The translations under genes were made by a program, and so were the position numbers. The notes beneath the pieces were generated by a model that did no database searches, was not told where the DNA came from, and saw only the letters and a list, made by a program, of their open reading frames with translations. 64,000 nt of DNA, taken from assembly GCF_000003855.2 (NCBI RefSeq), contig NW_003101682.1:2542525-2606524 (forward strand), written 5' to 3'. This document shows positions 1 to 12,158 of this stretch, piece after piece; position 1 is the stretch's first letter, and each line of letters starts with the position of its first letter. The DNA comes from Blastomyces gilchristii SLH14081 (taxonomy: Eukaryota; Ascomycota; Eurotiomycetes; Onygenales; Ajellomycetaceae).

Positions 1-3000
1 ATATTATCAGATTGAATATAAACTGACAGATAGACAGTTAACAGAATTTCAACAAGTCTTAAGTTCTGTCATATTTCTATATAGAAAAGTAAAGTGATTA
101 TAAATAACTGATAAAAAGATAAATCTCACAGATCTGAAGTGATATTCATTCTTATAAATATGAAATGAGTTTTTTAAATGAATCTTACACAACTTTGAGA
201 AAGTAAATATATGAGATAAGTATTATAAATACTTCACTGAGTGTAGATAAGTAAGTGATCTTATATTATACTTTACACACTTCAGCTTACACTATCTTGT
301 ATTGAATCAAGAGCTCTTAACATCTTTCTATTTATAGATCTTTATTCATGATCTTACATCTGAGTTGAGAGTAGAATGAAAATACTTAATCTTGTAATTA
401 GATACAGTGAAAGACACATACAATATTCTCATTATATAGAAATAAGTGAGTTAATTATAACAGAAAGTACTGCAATGAAGTATATCTCAGCAGAGAACAG
501 ATAATCAGACTTCTATGACACAAGTTATATATCTGAATGCAATGAATCTAGACTTGAATATTATTACTAAAGCACTGAATTCTCTGAAAAAAATATTCTC
601 TGAGTGAAAATCTTGATATTATAAGCATCAAGCTTGCTTCAACTGCAGATGTTAAAATCATGATACAAAGAATTACACACAGTGTGCACAGTCAAGAGAA
701 ACAAGAGAGTTAAAAAACTAACAGAATCAGTGAGCTCAGAGACACTCACTGATATTCTATAAAAAGTCTTCAAAGTGAAAGAGATATCTGTGTTAGATAA
801 TTCTCTGAATTTTATAAATATCAAGAGAAAGTAGACTTCTGAATAAGATACAGGCAAGGATGAAGAAGCAGACACTTATCTCAATATCTTAAGATCTGAA
901 ATATTAATGTATAGAGAGCACTTGAATAAGAATTGAGAGATGGCTGTAAAGATGTTAGTGAACACAGAAGCTTCTATATAATATATTAATAATTATATGA
1001 TCTGAAGACTAAAAGAGGTCTGTCAAGTGAAGAATCTCTGATATATAAGATTGTCTAATAACTGATATTCAGTATCATCTGCATGAGTAAGAGTTTCCTT
1101 GCACTTTGAAGAATGATCTTGCTATATTTGAGTGTGAGAGCTGCAGAATGTGAAATACAATCTTATTCTCAGATTTGATTGATTTTAAAGGTTCAATCTG
1201 CAGATTCAATGACATACATATTATATACAGTTAACTGATAGAAAGAAAACAGTTTATATAATTCTATTAACTGATATGAGAAGAATATTTCACATCTCTG
1301 ATATAGAAGAATTAAATCTGCTTATATATTAATAAGTAAAGAGAACAATTTACAAGACCTCATCTGAAAACATTCTGTATGTCATACAGGACTCAGAAGT
1401 AGAGAAAACCAAGATAAAGAATATACAGAAGAATAAGTGTATGAAGAAACTTCTGAAGAAGCATGAGAAGGTCTTTTGAACAGATCTTTCACTGAAATTG
1501 CTGCTGAAACAAGGATTTGTACATGAGATTGACACAGAGAATGTAAAATCAGTCAATCAAAATGCATACTCTCTGTTGCAAATGCATTTCAAAGAACAGA
1601 AGTGTCAGATCACAGACCTTCTAGAATATGATCTTATATGACTCTTATCAAGCACATGAAGCTTCTCAGTTCTATTCATGAAAAAGACAGATGAGAAGTG
1701 ACAGATATGTATCAATTATTGAGCACTTAATAAGCTTACAATTAAGAATAGATACTCATTATCACAGATTCAACAACAGTTGAATACAGTCAGAAACACT
1801 CAATATCTATTGAAGATTAATCTTCTCTCAGAATATTAACAGATCTGTGTAGATGAACTATCAGTATCATAAATCATGTTTAATATACAATGAGAGAAGT
1901 TTGAATTCCTGATAATATCATTCAGTCTGATAAATATACTTACTATTTTTCAAATAATGATGAATACAATTCTTTATAAATAGAATAAAATCTCATATCT
2001 TGTATATCTGAATAACATTTTAGTCTTTTTAAACTCATACAATAAATATCTGAAGTATCTTGATGAAGTGCTTACAACTCTGACAGAGTATAAGCTCTAT
2101 GTTAAATCAATAAAGTATATATTTAAAATGAAAGAGTTGAAGTTTATAGAACATGTAGTAAGTGATAACTGATATATGTCATCTCAGAGAAATTGAATGT
2201 TATAGTGAATTAACTGTGACTGAGAAATATACATTATATATAACAGTTTCTTAAGTTGATCTCATATTACTGTAGATTTATCAAGAATTTCATATGAATA
2301 TCTGTATCACTCTCAGATCTCTTAAGAGAAATGAATACAAATCTATGAAAGAAGAAGTTTTATTCAATCATCTGAAATACTGTATGTGAAGAGGTCTTTC
2401 TCACACTGAGAGAATACATAATAACATTCTCAGTGCTTATTCAATCAGATTATAATAAATCTTTCTACATTAAGACAGATGCATTTGAATGAGTTATCAG
2501 AGACACTCTTCTGCAGATGAGTAAGAACAGTAAGCTGCATCTGATAATATATAATAATAGAAAACTATCAGATACCTAGCTCAATTACTCAGTGTATGAA
2601 AAGAAATTACTAGTAATTAAGCATGCACTGATGTTATGAGATAGATATATCAATAACAAGTATATAATAACAGTGATCATAGATTATGAAAGTCTTGTCT
2701 ATCTATAATCAACAATGAAATCTTTCAATTATCTAGTATATTGAATCTCAGAGTTTCAAGTGTACAATCTTTATATTAAATACTGAAAGAAATCAGATGC
2801 AGTGATATCTGATGCAATCAGTTACAGATCTGATTTTATAAATGAGAGTTCTGTGAATCAGATATAAGAAAAGTTTGTGTTAAATATACTGAGAGAATAC
2901 AAGAAATCAGAATGAGTGAATATAATAATCTCTTACTTAAGAAACAGTAAGATATCAGATGATAAGTATCTTATAAAAGTAGTAGAAGAGATGCTTCTGA

Positions 3001-3305
3001 ACTTCAAGCTAGGGAAATTGAAAAATGATGTTATACTTTATCACAATCTAGAATATGTAAAAGCTCTCTATCTAGAACATTTATTTACACATGACTTGAT
3101 GATTCAAATATACAAGGAATTCAGTCACTTAGAAAGCTCTGAACTTATGAGCATACTTGAATCAAGAGTATACTGATTAAGCATGACTGAGAATATTCTG
3201 ATATATACTCACAAGTGCCTGAATTATCAGGTTGTGAAAGAATCTAAGAAAGAGTTAGAATATGAGAAAGTACAATATCAGATAGAATGTACAATACAAC
3301 TGTTT
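1..3305 (+). mobile_element. Degenerate Ty3/gypsy element C, left part
   Basis: An old gypsy-type LTR retrotransposon reading on the plus strand and running in from the left edge, so its 5' LTR is not seen. Positions 1-1559 are AT-rich, nearly without CpG, and should hold gag and protease, but I cannot delimit either. From about 1560 reverse transcriptase, RNase H and the start of integrase can be read through many stops. The element is cut at 3305 by gypsy A1; TGTTT at 3301-3305 and TATTT at 8947-8951 are its target-site duplication, differing by one G-to-A change. It resumes at 8952. Confidence 0.8.
1560..3305 (+). pseudogene. Gypsy element C pol, part 1 (RT, RNase H, integrase zinc domain)
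   Basis: Broken pol gene. Reading through TGA stops (former Trp), the RT fingers appear near 1680-1760 (KKTDEKWQICI, then ALNKLTIKNRYSLSQIQ). The catalytic box at 2005-2016 reads YLNN instead of YLDD, so both active-site Asp codons were changed GAT/GAC to AAT/AAC. An RNase H region follows at about 2400-2830. The integrase N-terminal zinc-binding domain lies at about 3040-3270, with EFSHLESSELMSIL, then CLNYQVVKES from the second Cys pair. The frame breaks where A1 inserted at 3306 and continues at 8952. It cannot encode a working enzyme. Family: Ty3/gypsy; clade not resolved. Confidence 0.8.
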
Positions 3306-3612
3306 TGTGGCGGGCTGCGCCCGATCAATCATATAGACTATTCCATTACACTTCATAGATTCTTCCGCTTCACTCTCAAACACATACACTCCGATTCTCG
3401 GCCATTCTCAATCACTGATCCTCGGCCGCCACAAATGCGTATAGATTCTTCCGCCCCGAAGCTCCACTGTGTACATCATCACATACATGTATAAATATCC
3501 ATCTCAATCACTGATTTCTACACTTTCTCTTTCTTTCCTTCTCTAATGTTTTTCTCTTTGTTATATAAGACCGATAATATTATACTGATCTATTCAGTGT
3601 AGGCCTCTTACA
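3306..3612 (+). repeat. 5' LTR of gypsy A1
   Basis: 307 bp, begins TGTGGCGGGCTGCGCCCG and ends GGCCTCTTACA. The first 20 bases can fold into a hairpin (CGGGC-TGC-GCCCG). Two A/T boxes, TATAAATA near 3490 and TTATATAAGACC near 3561, are candidate core-promoter elements. It keeps many CpGs while the internal region has almost none. Confidence 0.92.
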
Positions 3613-3885
3613 CTAGAAAAACATTCATCATCTTCTCATTAGAAACAATTATTCATTAAGAGATATTCAAACATGTAACAACATGTAAGAAATAGAGAAA
3701 CAGTCAACAGTTAAGCAGACACTGAGTTCTCAGATAGAAGCTTGCTCACCAGTCACTCTGGCTCTGCAACAAGATCTTACAAAGAGAGTAAGATCTTACA
3801 AGAGAATATCAGTAAAAGACCTGAGAGTTCTGACACTCAGACATATGAGATATTCATACAATTACACATTCAATGATTGATAACC

Positions 3886-5060
3886 ATGTCTAACAATAAT
3901 ATGAGAGAACTCTTAAACACAAGCATAGAAGTGATATCACAGTGACTTCAAGCAATGTTGAAATTACAACAACAACAGATAGCAGATATGCACACAACTC
4001 AGTAACTTTAATACAAAGAGATTCAATGATTAACTCATACAATTTCAACATCTACAGAATTGAATACAAAAACACTGAAAGAATGCTTAGATACTTCTGC
4101 ATATTTCAATACTTTTAATCTCACTCTCTACTTATTATAGAGGATGGAAATGCTTGTGAAACTGAGTGTAGATGAAGATATCATCAGTTCATTAATCAAT
4201 CAAGATTGATATATCAATGAATAATTGAAGAATTGTGTGTAACAGAAGTTTCATTCATGAATGAAAGCATGTCAATCAGTGTTGCAAATATCTGATAACA
4301 TTATCAAACATCTTGATATTCTGTTCTGAGACACTGTCATGCAACAGAAAGCATTAGATTGATTACAGAGTATCTGACAGAGAAACACTTCTCTTACAAC
4401 ATTCATTCCTGACTTCAATATCAAGATTCTAGAAGCAGGTGATCAATCTTGAAAGAATTGAATAAAGATTAACATGCTCAAGAAGACATTGACTTTTGAA
4501 CTCTTACAGACCCTTATAAGCATAGACAAAGACCAGACTTATGAAGGCTTCTGCATACAGCTCTGGACATTGAATGACCATCTTATCAAGCTCAAGAGTA
4601 TACAGAACAGTGGCAGAAGATATTACATTTCAGTCACTCACACACCTGCACTGAAGAATAACAACAATGATGCAGATGCTATGAACTGAGTAGACTTAAA
4701 TGTCTATATATAAGCAAGAATCTTCATCATCTGAACAGGCTTCTAAGTCTCTGAGATCACTTCTGAAGAAGTCGCTGATCAACATCAATATAAAGTGTGC
4801 ATCAACTGTAACTGATCAGAACATATTGCTTTCAACTGCTGATTAATCTATGTGTCTTCACACTTGAGAGAAAGATCAGTGTCTTCTCATTTAAAGAATG
4901 AATCAGCATCTGTTCACATCAATCACATTACATTAGAGAAAGATTCAGAAGATAACTATGAGAATGTCTCAGTGAGACAGAGAAAAGATTAGCTTCTGTT
5001 CAAATTCACAAACAGAAGCTTGAAGAGATCAGATAATAACAATTTGAAGAGAAAATAGCA
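3886..5060 (+). pseudogene. gag of gypsy A1
   Basis: Structural capsid/nucleocapsid gene. An ATG at 3886 opens a frame starting MSNNNMRELL that stays open, apart from transition stops, to about 5060 (about 390 codons). Gln-rich N-terminus (KLQQQQIADM). A nucleocapsid CCHC zinc knuckle, CX2CX4HX4C, reads CINCNxSEHIAFNC near 4796-4840, with the Trp position now TGA. The longest clean stretch is 4474-4689. The same segment is recognisable in A3 (22,818) and A4 (32,676). Pol follows in a different frame, which implies a ribosomal frameshift or a separate start in the ancestor. Confidence 0.82.
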
Positions 5061-8000
5061 ATGAATATAATTCTTATATCTACTGTGATTAATAACATGT
5101 ATAATATGAAAGCCATGATAGACAGCAGTCTATACTCCTATACAATGATAAAATCTTCAGTTGTAAGACATTATAATCTTCAGCATATTCTCTTATCAAA
5201 ACCCTGACTTCTCACAGAATTTGATGATTCAAAAGATATTTGTACTCATTACATGATGAAGCTAATCATAGATGTGAAAGAACATCAATGTGAAGATATC
5301 TACACATATGAAGTTGATAATCTTGATTATGATCTTATGTTAGAACTTGCCTGGCTATCTGAACAAGGCATCTTATTAAATGCTTGAAACAGAAGCTTGA
5401 TATTCTCTAACAATGATAGAATTCACAAAGATGATATTTATAAGATCATGAATCTGACATAGATCTCTGTCAACACATATAAAATGCTCTGAAAAAGAAG
5501 TTACTGACAGCAGAATCATGTAACAATCTATTTCATCAGTCTGATCAATATTAAAAAGACTCTAGAAAAGTTATTCTGTGTTACAATAATAGATTCTTGT
5601 ACAAAACTTCCTCAATAATATCATGAATATCTAGATGTCTTTCAATAAGATAATATTATGAACATACTTTTCTTATGAGATTCTGGAGTGAATCACAGTA
5701 TTAAGTTAGAGAAAAAGAATGATAAGAACTCTGAACTGTCATGAGACTCTCTTTATAACATGTTCTGAGATGAACTTCTTCTTCTTCAAAAGACACTCAA
5801 TGATCTGTTGAATAAAGAATTCATACACATTAGCAACTCTTTCATCACAGCCTCTATTCTCTTTGCAAAGAAACCAGGTGAAGGACTTCAGTTCTGTGTG
5901 AATTATCAAAAATTAAACAGATTAACAAAGAAAGACTGTTATTCTTTATCTCTTATCAATGAAACTCTAGCTTACATTGAACAAGCTTAATAGTTTATAA
6001 AGTTAGATATCATCACTGTGTTTCATAAGATCTGTATTACTGAAGAAGATGAGTGACTTACAGCATTCTGAACATAATATGATCTCTTTGAATGAGTAGT
6101 TATATTCTTTGAACTGATCAATGCTCTCAGTACATTTCAGAAGTATATCAACTGAGCACTCTGAGACTTGATTGATGAATTTGCATCTGCTTATCTAGAT
6201 GACATTCTCATCTTCACTAATGAATTCAGAAAGAAATATCAAGAGCATGTGCGAAGAGTATTACAATAACTATGAGAAGCAGAACTATCAATTGATATTG
6301 ATAAGTGTGATTTCAAAGTCAAGAGTACTAAATACTTAGATTTCATCATAGAAGCTGGCAAGAGAATTCAAATGAATTCTGAGAAGGTCTCTGCTATTCT
6401 TGAATAAGAGGCCTCACACACTGTGAAAGATATATGAAGCTTTATCAGATTTGCTAACTTCTAACAGTGATTTATACAAAACTTCTCAGATATCATGAGA
6501 TCACTTACAGAACTCACTAAGAAAGACTCAGTATTTCAATGATCAGTGAACACTGAAGCTGTATTTACACAGATGAAGAAGATATTCATTAATATCTCTC
6601 TGCTAATAATATTCAATTCTGATTATAAGACAGTTGTTGAAGCTGATTTCTCTGACTATGTAACAGAAGAAGTGATATTGTAATATGATGATGAAGATGT
6701 TCTATAATCATGTGTCTTCATATCTAAGAAACTGAGTTCTGCTGAATGCAATTATGAGATCTATGATAAGAAACTCCTTGCAATCATACACTGTTTAGAA
6801 GAATGAGACTCTGAACTCTGAAGCGCCTTCAAATTTGAGATAGTCACAGATCATAAGAATCTCAAATACTTCACAACTACTCATAAACTCACTGAATAAC
6901 AGATGTGATGATCTGAGTTATTAAGCTGCTTTCATTTTATAATACACTACTGTTCTGACAGTCAGAACTCAATGATAAATACTCTCTTGTAACAAGAGCA
7001 AGATATATTATTCAATGTAACAGATACTCATTGAATGAACTGAGAGCATCAGCTCTTAAATCTGAAGATACTAGTTGATCAAGATGAAACAGCTCACAGC
7101 ACTATACATGCTTCTCTGATTAGAACTGTCACTGATATCTCAACTTCTTTCAAACTTATATTAGATGAGCTATGATATACAGCAGCTTAAACTGATGAAC
7201 TTCTTCAAGCATTCACTGAAGTAGTATAACAAGAAGCATTCTGATTTTCCTCAGAATTATGTGTAAGAATCAATATCTCAGAATGTTCAATCAATGATAA
7301 TAACACTCTACAATTCTATAAACAACACTGAGTCTCTCACTCTGAACTCTTACACACCTGGATAATACAAGAGATGCATGATTCATGTATGACTGATTAT
7401 TCAGACTGTGAACAACTGTATAGAATAATCTCTCAAGAGTTCTATTAATCTGAGATATTAAACAGTATCAGACACTTTGTCTGAAACTGCAATCACTGTT
7501 CTTTTATTATCTTATGAAAGAACTGTATAAAAGATTTACTGAAATCACTCAATATTTCTGATAGAATCTGATGAGATATAGTAATTGACTTCACTGTTAA
7601 TCTATCTAAGAGTAAGAGTTGTAGAAACATTCTGATCATCATTGACTGACTAAGTAAAGATATAATATTAAAATCTTGTAATAAGATGAATACTGAACAA
7701 GTCACTGAAGCCTTCTTACAGAGTTTATTCTATTGAATATATGAGTTACTGAGATCAATAGTATCAGATCAGAGCTATTAATTTATAAGTGCTCTCTGAA
7801 CAAGAATCTGTCAAGTTCTCAAGATTATATACTATCTGTTAACTATCTATCACTCTGAGACTGATGATGCATCAGAACAGATAATTCAGACTGTAAAGAA
7901 CTATCTCTATAAGTTCTATAATCACTTATAAGATGATTGACATGACCTGCTTCTACACACAGAGATTGCTATTAATGAATGAGATGTTATTTCAACAGAC

Positions 8001-8639
8001 ATAAGTCTGTTCTTTCTTACATATGATTATCAAATGAAGGTGTTGAATCTTCTAGAGATCACACAGTTCACACTGAACTCTCACAGTTTAATTTAGATCA
8101 CTGACAATATAGTAATAAAGCTCTGATATGTCTGTGATTGAGCAGAGGTCTTCATAGCAACTACAAAACAAGATCAAGAGAATCAAATCAATGTTCACTG
8201 AGATCTCACTGAACAATATAAGATAGAAGATTGAATATGATTGAATCTTAAGAATATACAAATCACATATTCATTTCATACACTAGATTACTGCTATATC
8301 AGGTATAAAGTGATAGAAGTTCTAGATAGTTATAACTACTGTCTTAACATATTATCAGAGATTCATGATATATTTTATACAAGCTTGCTCTGCTATGCTA
8401 TCACTGATCTGTTCTCTTCTCAACTGACTTCTGACTGACAGTCACCAGACATTATAGAAGAAGATAATGAGCTTGAGTGAGAGATTGAGAATATTCTTGA
8501 TAAGAGATCTCACAGTTACAGTTAGTAATATCTCATGAAATAAGTCAGCTATAATTAACTGATCTGAACTCTGAGTTCTGTGTTATTTAAAACAGCAGTT
8601 CTTGACTGATGAGAACTGCTTCTGAAAGAAAGAGACTAA
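5061..8639 (+). pseudogene. pol of gypsy A1 (protease-RT-RNase H-integrase-chromodomain)
   Basis: One frame of about 1190 codons with no visible indel. Protease: the active-site triplet starts at 5121 and reads DSS where the family has DSG. RT: a clean segment at 5808-5990 (LFAKKPGEGLQFCVNYQKLN) and an intact catalytic YLDD at 6192-6203. RNase H about 6610-6900. Integrase zinc domain about 7290-7500; catalytic core from about 7580, including the second Asp in IVSDQ. The C-terminal module at 8241-8438 continues into a chromodomain at about 8460-8625 (EEDNELE, NILDKRSHS, then FKTAVLD). Chromodomains target integration to methylated-histone chromatin in this clade. Trp codons are mostly TGA, so the gene is dead although RT keeps YLDD. 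Confidence 0.88.
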
Positions 8640-8946
8640 TGTGACAGGCTGCACCTGATCAATCATATAGACTATTCTGTTACACTTCATAGATTCTTTC
8701 ACTTCACTCTCGAACACATACGCTCTGATTCTCAGTCATTCTCAATCACCGATTCTCAGTTATCATGAACATGTATAGATTCTTTCACCCTGAAGCTTCA
8801 CTGTGTATGTCATCACATACATGTATAAATATTCACTCTGATCACTGATTTCTACACTTTCTCTTTCTTTCCTTCTCTAATGGTTTTCTCTTTGTTATAT
8901 AAGACCTATAATATTATACTGATCTATTCGGCGTAGGCCTCTTACA
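8640..8946 (+). repeat. 3' LTR of gypsy A1
   Basis: 307 bp, same length as the 5' LTR. It differs by transitions (for example GGCGGGC in the 5' copy against GACAGGC here), most at former CpG sites. The TSD TATTT follows at 8947-8951. Confidence 0.92.
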
Positions 8947-8951
8947 TATTT

Positions 8952-10189
8952 AAACAATAAAGAATGAATCTCATAGATATATTATCACAAACATCAAATG
9001 AAAATTATTGAATAATCACTGCTATTGACTACACTACTGACTGATCAGTTGTGAAAGCAGTTTCAGAGATGATAGAGAAGATGATAATAAAGTTTCTATA
9101 TAATGAGATCTATGTCAACTATGAAATACTGTGCAAGATTCTAACTGATAATGATGTAAACCTTGTAGAAGAAGTGATGAGGCATTTTATAAGTCAGTTA
9201 CAGACAAGACATCATAGAATAACATCATATCATATATAAATAAATAGGAAGATGAAATGCTTGAATGAAATCTTGAGTAATATGTTAATGAAATATCTAG
9301 TGAGTAAGTCTATAAGACTATGAAATGAATATCTTGAACAGGCACTAATAGTCACATAGATTCAACAGCATGCAGTCTTTAAGTATTCATTATTCTATCT
9401 GTTATATGAATGATATTCATGCATTCTGAAGAATGCTTTGAAAAAGAAGAGAGAGAAAAGAACAGTTGTGAATACAACAGTTACAGACACAGCAGTTCTA
9501 GACATGAAATCAAGATTGAAATAGATCAGTCACACACATGCAAAAGCTAATAAGTTACTTCTGAACTGAGCAATTCAGTTGAAAAGAATACAAGACTCAC
9601 TAGTTAAGAAATCAAGTCTCAAGATGAGAATATGAGTTCTTGCATATAATGAGAGTTCTGAGAGATTTCAATCTAGATGGTTTGAGTTATATAAAATACT
9701 TAAATCACACTCTCTGAGAACATACACATTGAAAGAATCAGAGAGACAGATCTTATACAACTTAATAAATAATTCATATCTTATGAAAATAAAGATATAA
9801 GACTTAAGTGAATTATGATTATCTACAGCACTATTATCAGTATTGAAAAAGAAGAGACTTATAATTGAAAAGTCTCACAAAGTAAGAGAAATCATAGACA
9901 TTTACAAATCAGATGATCTTACTTATTTCAATCTTTTCATAATTATAAGAAAAGAATGAGAAGGAATGAAGAAATCAGATAAATATTACACTTTAATAAG
10001 TGATGAGACTGTAGCCAGTTGTATGATAATGCATCACAGATAGTAGATATAATACAGTAAAGAGTGATCTCAGAGCAGTCGACTTGCACATGAGTCAGAT
10101 CACAGAAGGAAAAGAGATTCAGAGTTGAATTTAACTATTTATATCAGTTTAATCACAGAGACAACAGAGAATGAAGTATCTGAAACATT
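8952..10189 (+). pseudogene. Gypsy element C pol, part 2 (integrase core and C-terminus)
   Basis: Continuation of the element C integrase after the A1 insertion. The cleanest stretch, 9051-9239, reads like the Asp-containing core segment (ILTDNDVNLVEEVMRHFI, then QTRHHRITSYH), which in gypsy integrases leads to the catalytic Glu region. Downstream the frame runs to about 10,030, with a C-terminal module near 9650-9780 (WFELYKILKSH type) and an acidic and basic tail. It is broken by stops. Gypsy A2 inserted at 10,194/10,195 (TSD CACAG at 10,190-10,194 and 18,859-18,863). Confidence 0.78.
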
Positions 10190-10194
10190 CACAG

Positions 10195-10472
10195 TGTAAG
10201 AGGCCTACGCCGAATAGATCGGTATTATATTGATAGGTCTTATATAACAAAGAGAAAAATGTTAGAGAAGGAAAAGAAAGAGAAAGTGTGAGAATCAGTG
10301 ATTAAAGTGGATATTTATATGTGTATGTGATGATGTATGCAGTGAAGCTTTGAAGTGGAAGAATCTATACACATTCATAGCGGCTGAGGATCAGTGATTG
10401 AGAATGAAGCAGTTGAAATCTGTGAAGTGTAACAGAATGATCTATATGATTGATCAGGCGCAGCCCGCTACA
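10195..10472 (-). repeat. 3' LTR of gypsy A2
   Basis: 278 bp, from TGTAAGAGGCC to CCCGCTACA in plus orientation. Relative to A1 it lacks about 30 bp between two CATTCT repeats. The same deletion is present in the other LTR, so it predates insertion. Confidence 0.9.
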
Positions 10473-11778
10473 TTAGCTCTCTCTTTTCAGAAGCAGTTCT
10501 CATCAGTCAAGAGCCTCTGTTTCAGATAATGCAGAACTTGGAGTTCAGATCAGACAATTATACCTGACTCATTTCACAAGATATTATCAGTCACAGTTGT
10601 GAGGTCTCTTATTGAGAATATTCTCAATCTCTCACTCAAGCTCATTATCTTCTTCTATGATATCTGGTAACTGTCAGTTGAAAGTCAGTTGAGAAGAGAA
10701 TGAGTCAGTGATAGCACAGCAGAGCAAGCTTGTATGAAAGATATCATGAATCTCTGATGATATGTCAAGACAGTAGTTATAACTATCTAGAACTTCTATC
10801 ACTTTATACTTAATATGATGATAATTCAGTGTATAAGATGAATGTGTGATCTGTATATTCTTAAGATTCAATTATATCAGATCTTCTATCATATATTATT
10901 CAGCAGAGTCTCAGTAAATATTGATTTAATCTTCTTAATTCTGTTTAGTGCTTGTCATGAAGGCTTCTGCTTAATCACAGATATCTCAGAGTTTCATTAC
11001 TATATTATCAGTGATCTGAATCAGACTACACAGATTCAGTGTGAAATATGTAATTTCTAGAAGATTCAGTACTTTTATGTGATATCTGTATGTGAGAAAG
11101 AATGAGCTTATATCTGTTGAAATAGTATCTCAATTATTGATAGTGATCTCTGTGTGTAGAAGAAGATCATGTCAATTGTCTTATAAGTAGTTACAGAACT
11201 TATAAAGATAATTCTTCACAGTCTGAATTATTTATTCTGATATATCATCAGTTTCAGAGTGATAGACAGTTAACAGACAGTGTATAATCTTGAGAACTTG
11301 ACAGATTCTTATTCAGAGAGCACTTATAAATTAACAGCTCTGATCTGATACTATAGATTTTAGTAATTCATATATCTAATAGAATGAGCTCTGAAGAAAA
11401 GCTTCAGTGACTTGTTCAGTATTTATTTTATTACAAGGTTTCAATATTATATCTTTGCTTAACTGATTCATGATGATCAGAATGTTTCTATAACTCTTAC
11501 TCTCAGAGAGATTAATAGCAAAGTTAATTATCATATCTTATCAGATTCTATCAGAGATATCAAGCAGTTTCTGCAGATCTTTTCTACAGTTCTTTCACAA
11601 GATAATGAAAGAATAATAGTTACAGTTTCAGATAAAGTATCTGATGTTATTTAATATCTCAGATCAGTAGAATTCTTGAGAGATCATTCTATACAGTTGT
11701 TCACAGTCTGAATAATCAGTTATATACAAATGATGCATCTCTTGCATTATCTGAGTATATAAGAATTTGAAGTGAGAG

Positions 11779-12158
11779 CCCCGGTGGCCGAATGGTTAAT
11801 GCGGCCACCCGGTAGCGCCTTGGCGTGGGAAACCAAGGCGCGTGGGTTCGAAACCCGCAGGGGATACATTAAATCCGGAACTCAAGCACCTCAGGTTTCT
11901 AATAAATACAGAGGTGTACAAATCACTTCAATGAATCGCTCTATGTTTCTGAGCTGTGAAGTTATTATCGCATGTATCTAATTGTCACTTCTTTGTATTT
12001 TCCTATGTTCTTGTTATCTTGGTGTGGTCTCAACACCTGTATTTCCTCCTGTATAATCAACACTTGACCTGTATTTAACATCACGCAAGGACTCATTATA
12101 AGCGCCGCTTGCATATGAGTATAATGAAAGAATAATAATAATAATAATAATAATAATG
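11779..12158 (+). mobile_element. tRNA-derived SINE, copy 1
   Basis: 380-bp retroposon flanked by an exact 14-bp TSD, ATTTGAAGTGAGAG, at 11,765-11,778 and 12,159-12,172. The 5' part is tRNA-like with RNA polymerase III box A (TGGCCGAATGG, 11,785-11,795) and a perfect box B (GGTTCGAAACC, 11,845-11,855), plus a CCTTGG/CCAAGG stem. An unrelated body follows, then a tail GAAAGAATAATAAT extended as (AAT)n. The last bases before the tail match the end of the LINE in this window, so LINE machinery probably mobilised it. It keeps CpGs that the host element has lost, so it is young or less mutated. It is not a normal tRNA gene. Confidence 0.93.

Larger units (their letters stand above)
3306..8946 (+). 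mobile_element. Ty3/gypsy chromovirus A1, full length
   Basis: Complete LTR retrotransposon of 5641 bp with two 307-bp LTRs that start TG and end CA, a TGTTT/TATTT target duplication, gag, and pol in the order protease, RT, RNase H, integrase, chromodomain. Pol ends with TAA at 8637-8639, directly before the 3' LTR, so the purine-rich stretch at 8627-8637 serves both as the last codons and as the probable polypurine tract. The primer-binding site after 3612 is not recognisable. Its frames are uninterrupted by indels but full of transition stops, so it is dead yet still easily read. It is the best-preserved member of family A (A1-A4) in this window. Confidence 0.92.

Noticed and set aside
3183..3494. 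103-codon plus-strand ORF
   Set aside because: It runs from the element C integrase into the A1 LTR; the second half is LTR sequence in a chance frame.
11779..11866. Candidate functional tRNA gene
   Set aside because: It starts exactly at a TSD, continues into a 380-bp body with an (AAT)n tail, and has a second copy; it is a SINE head.
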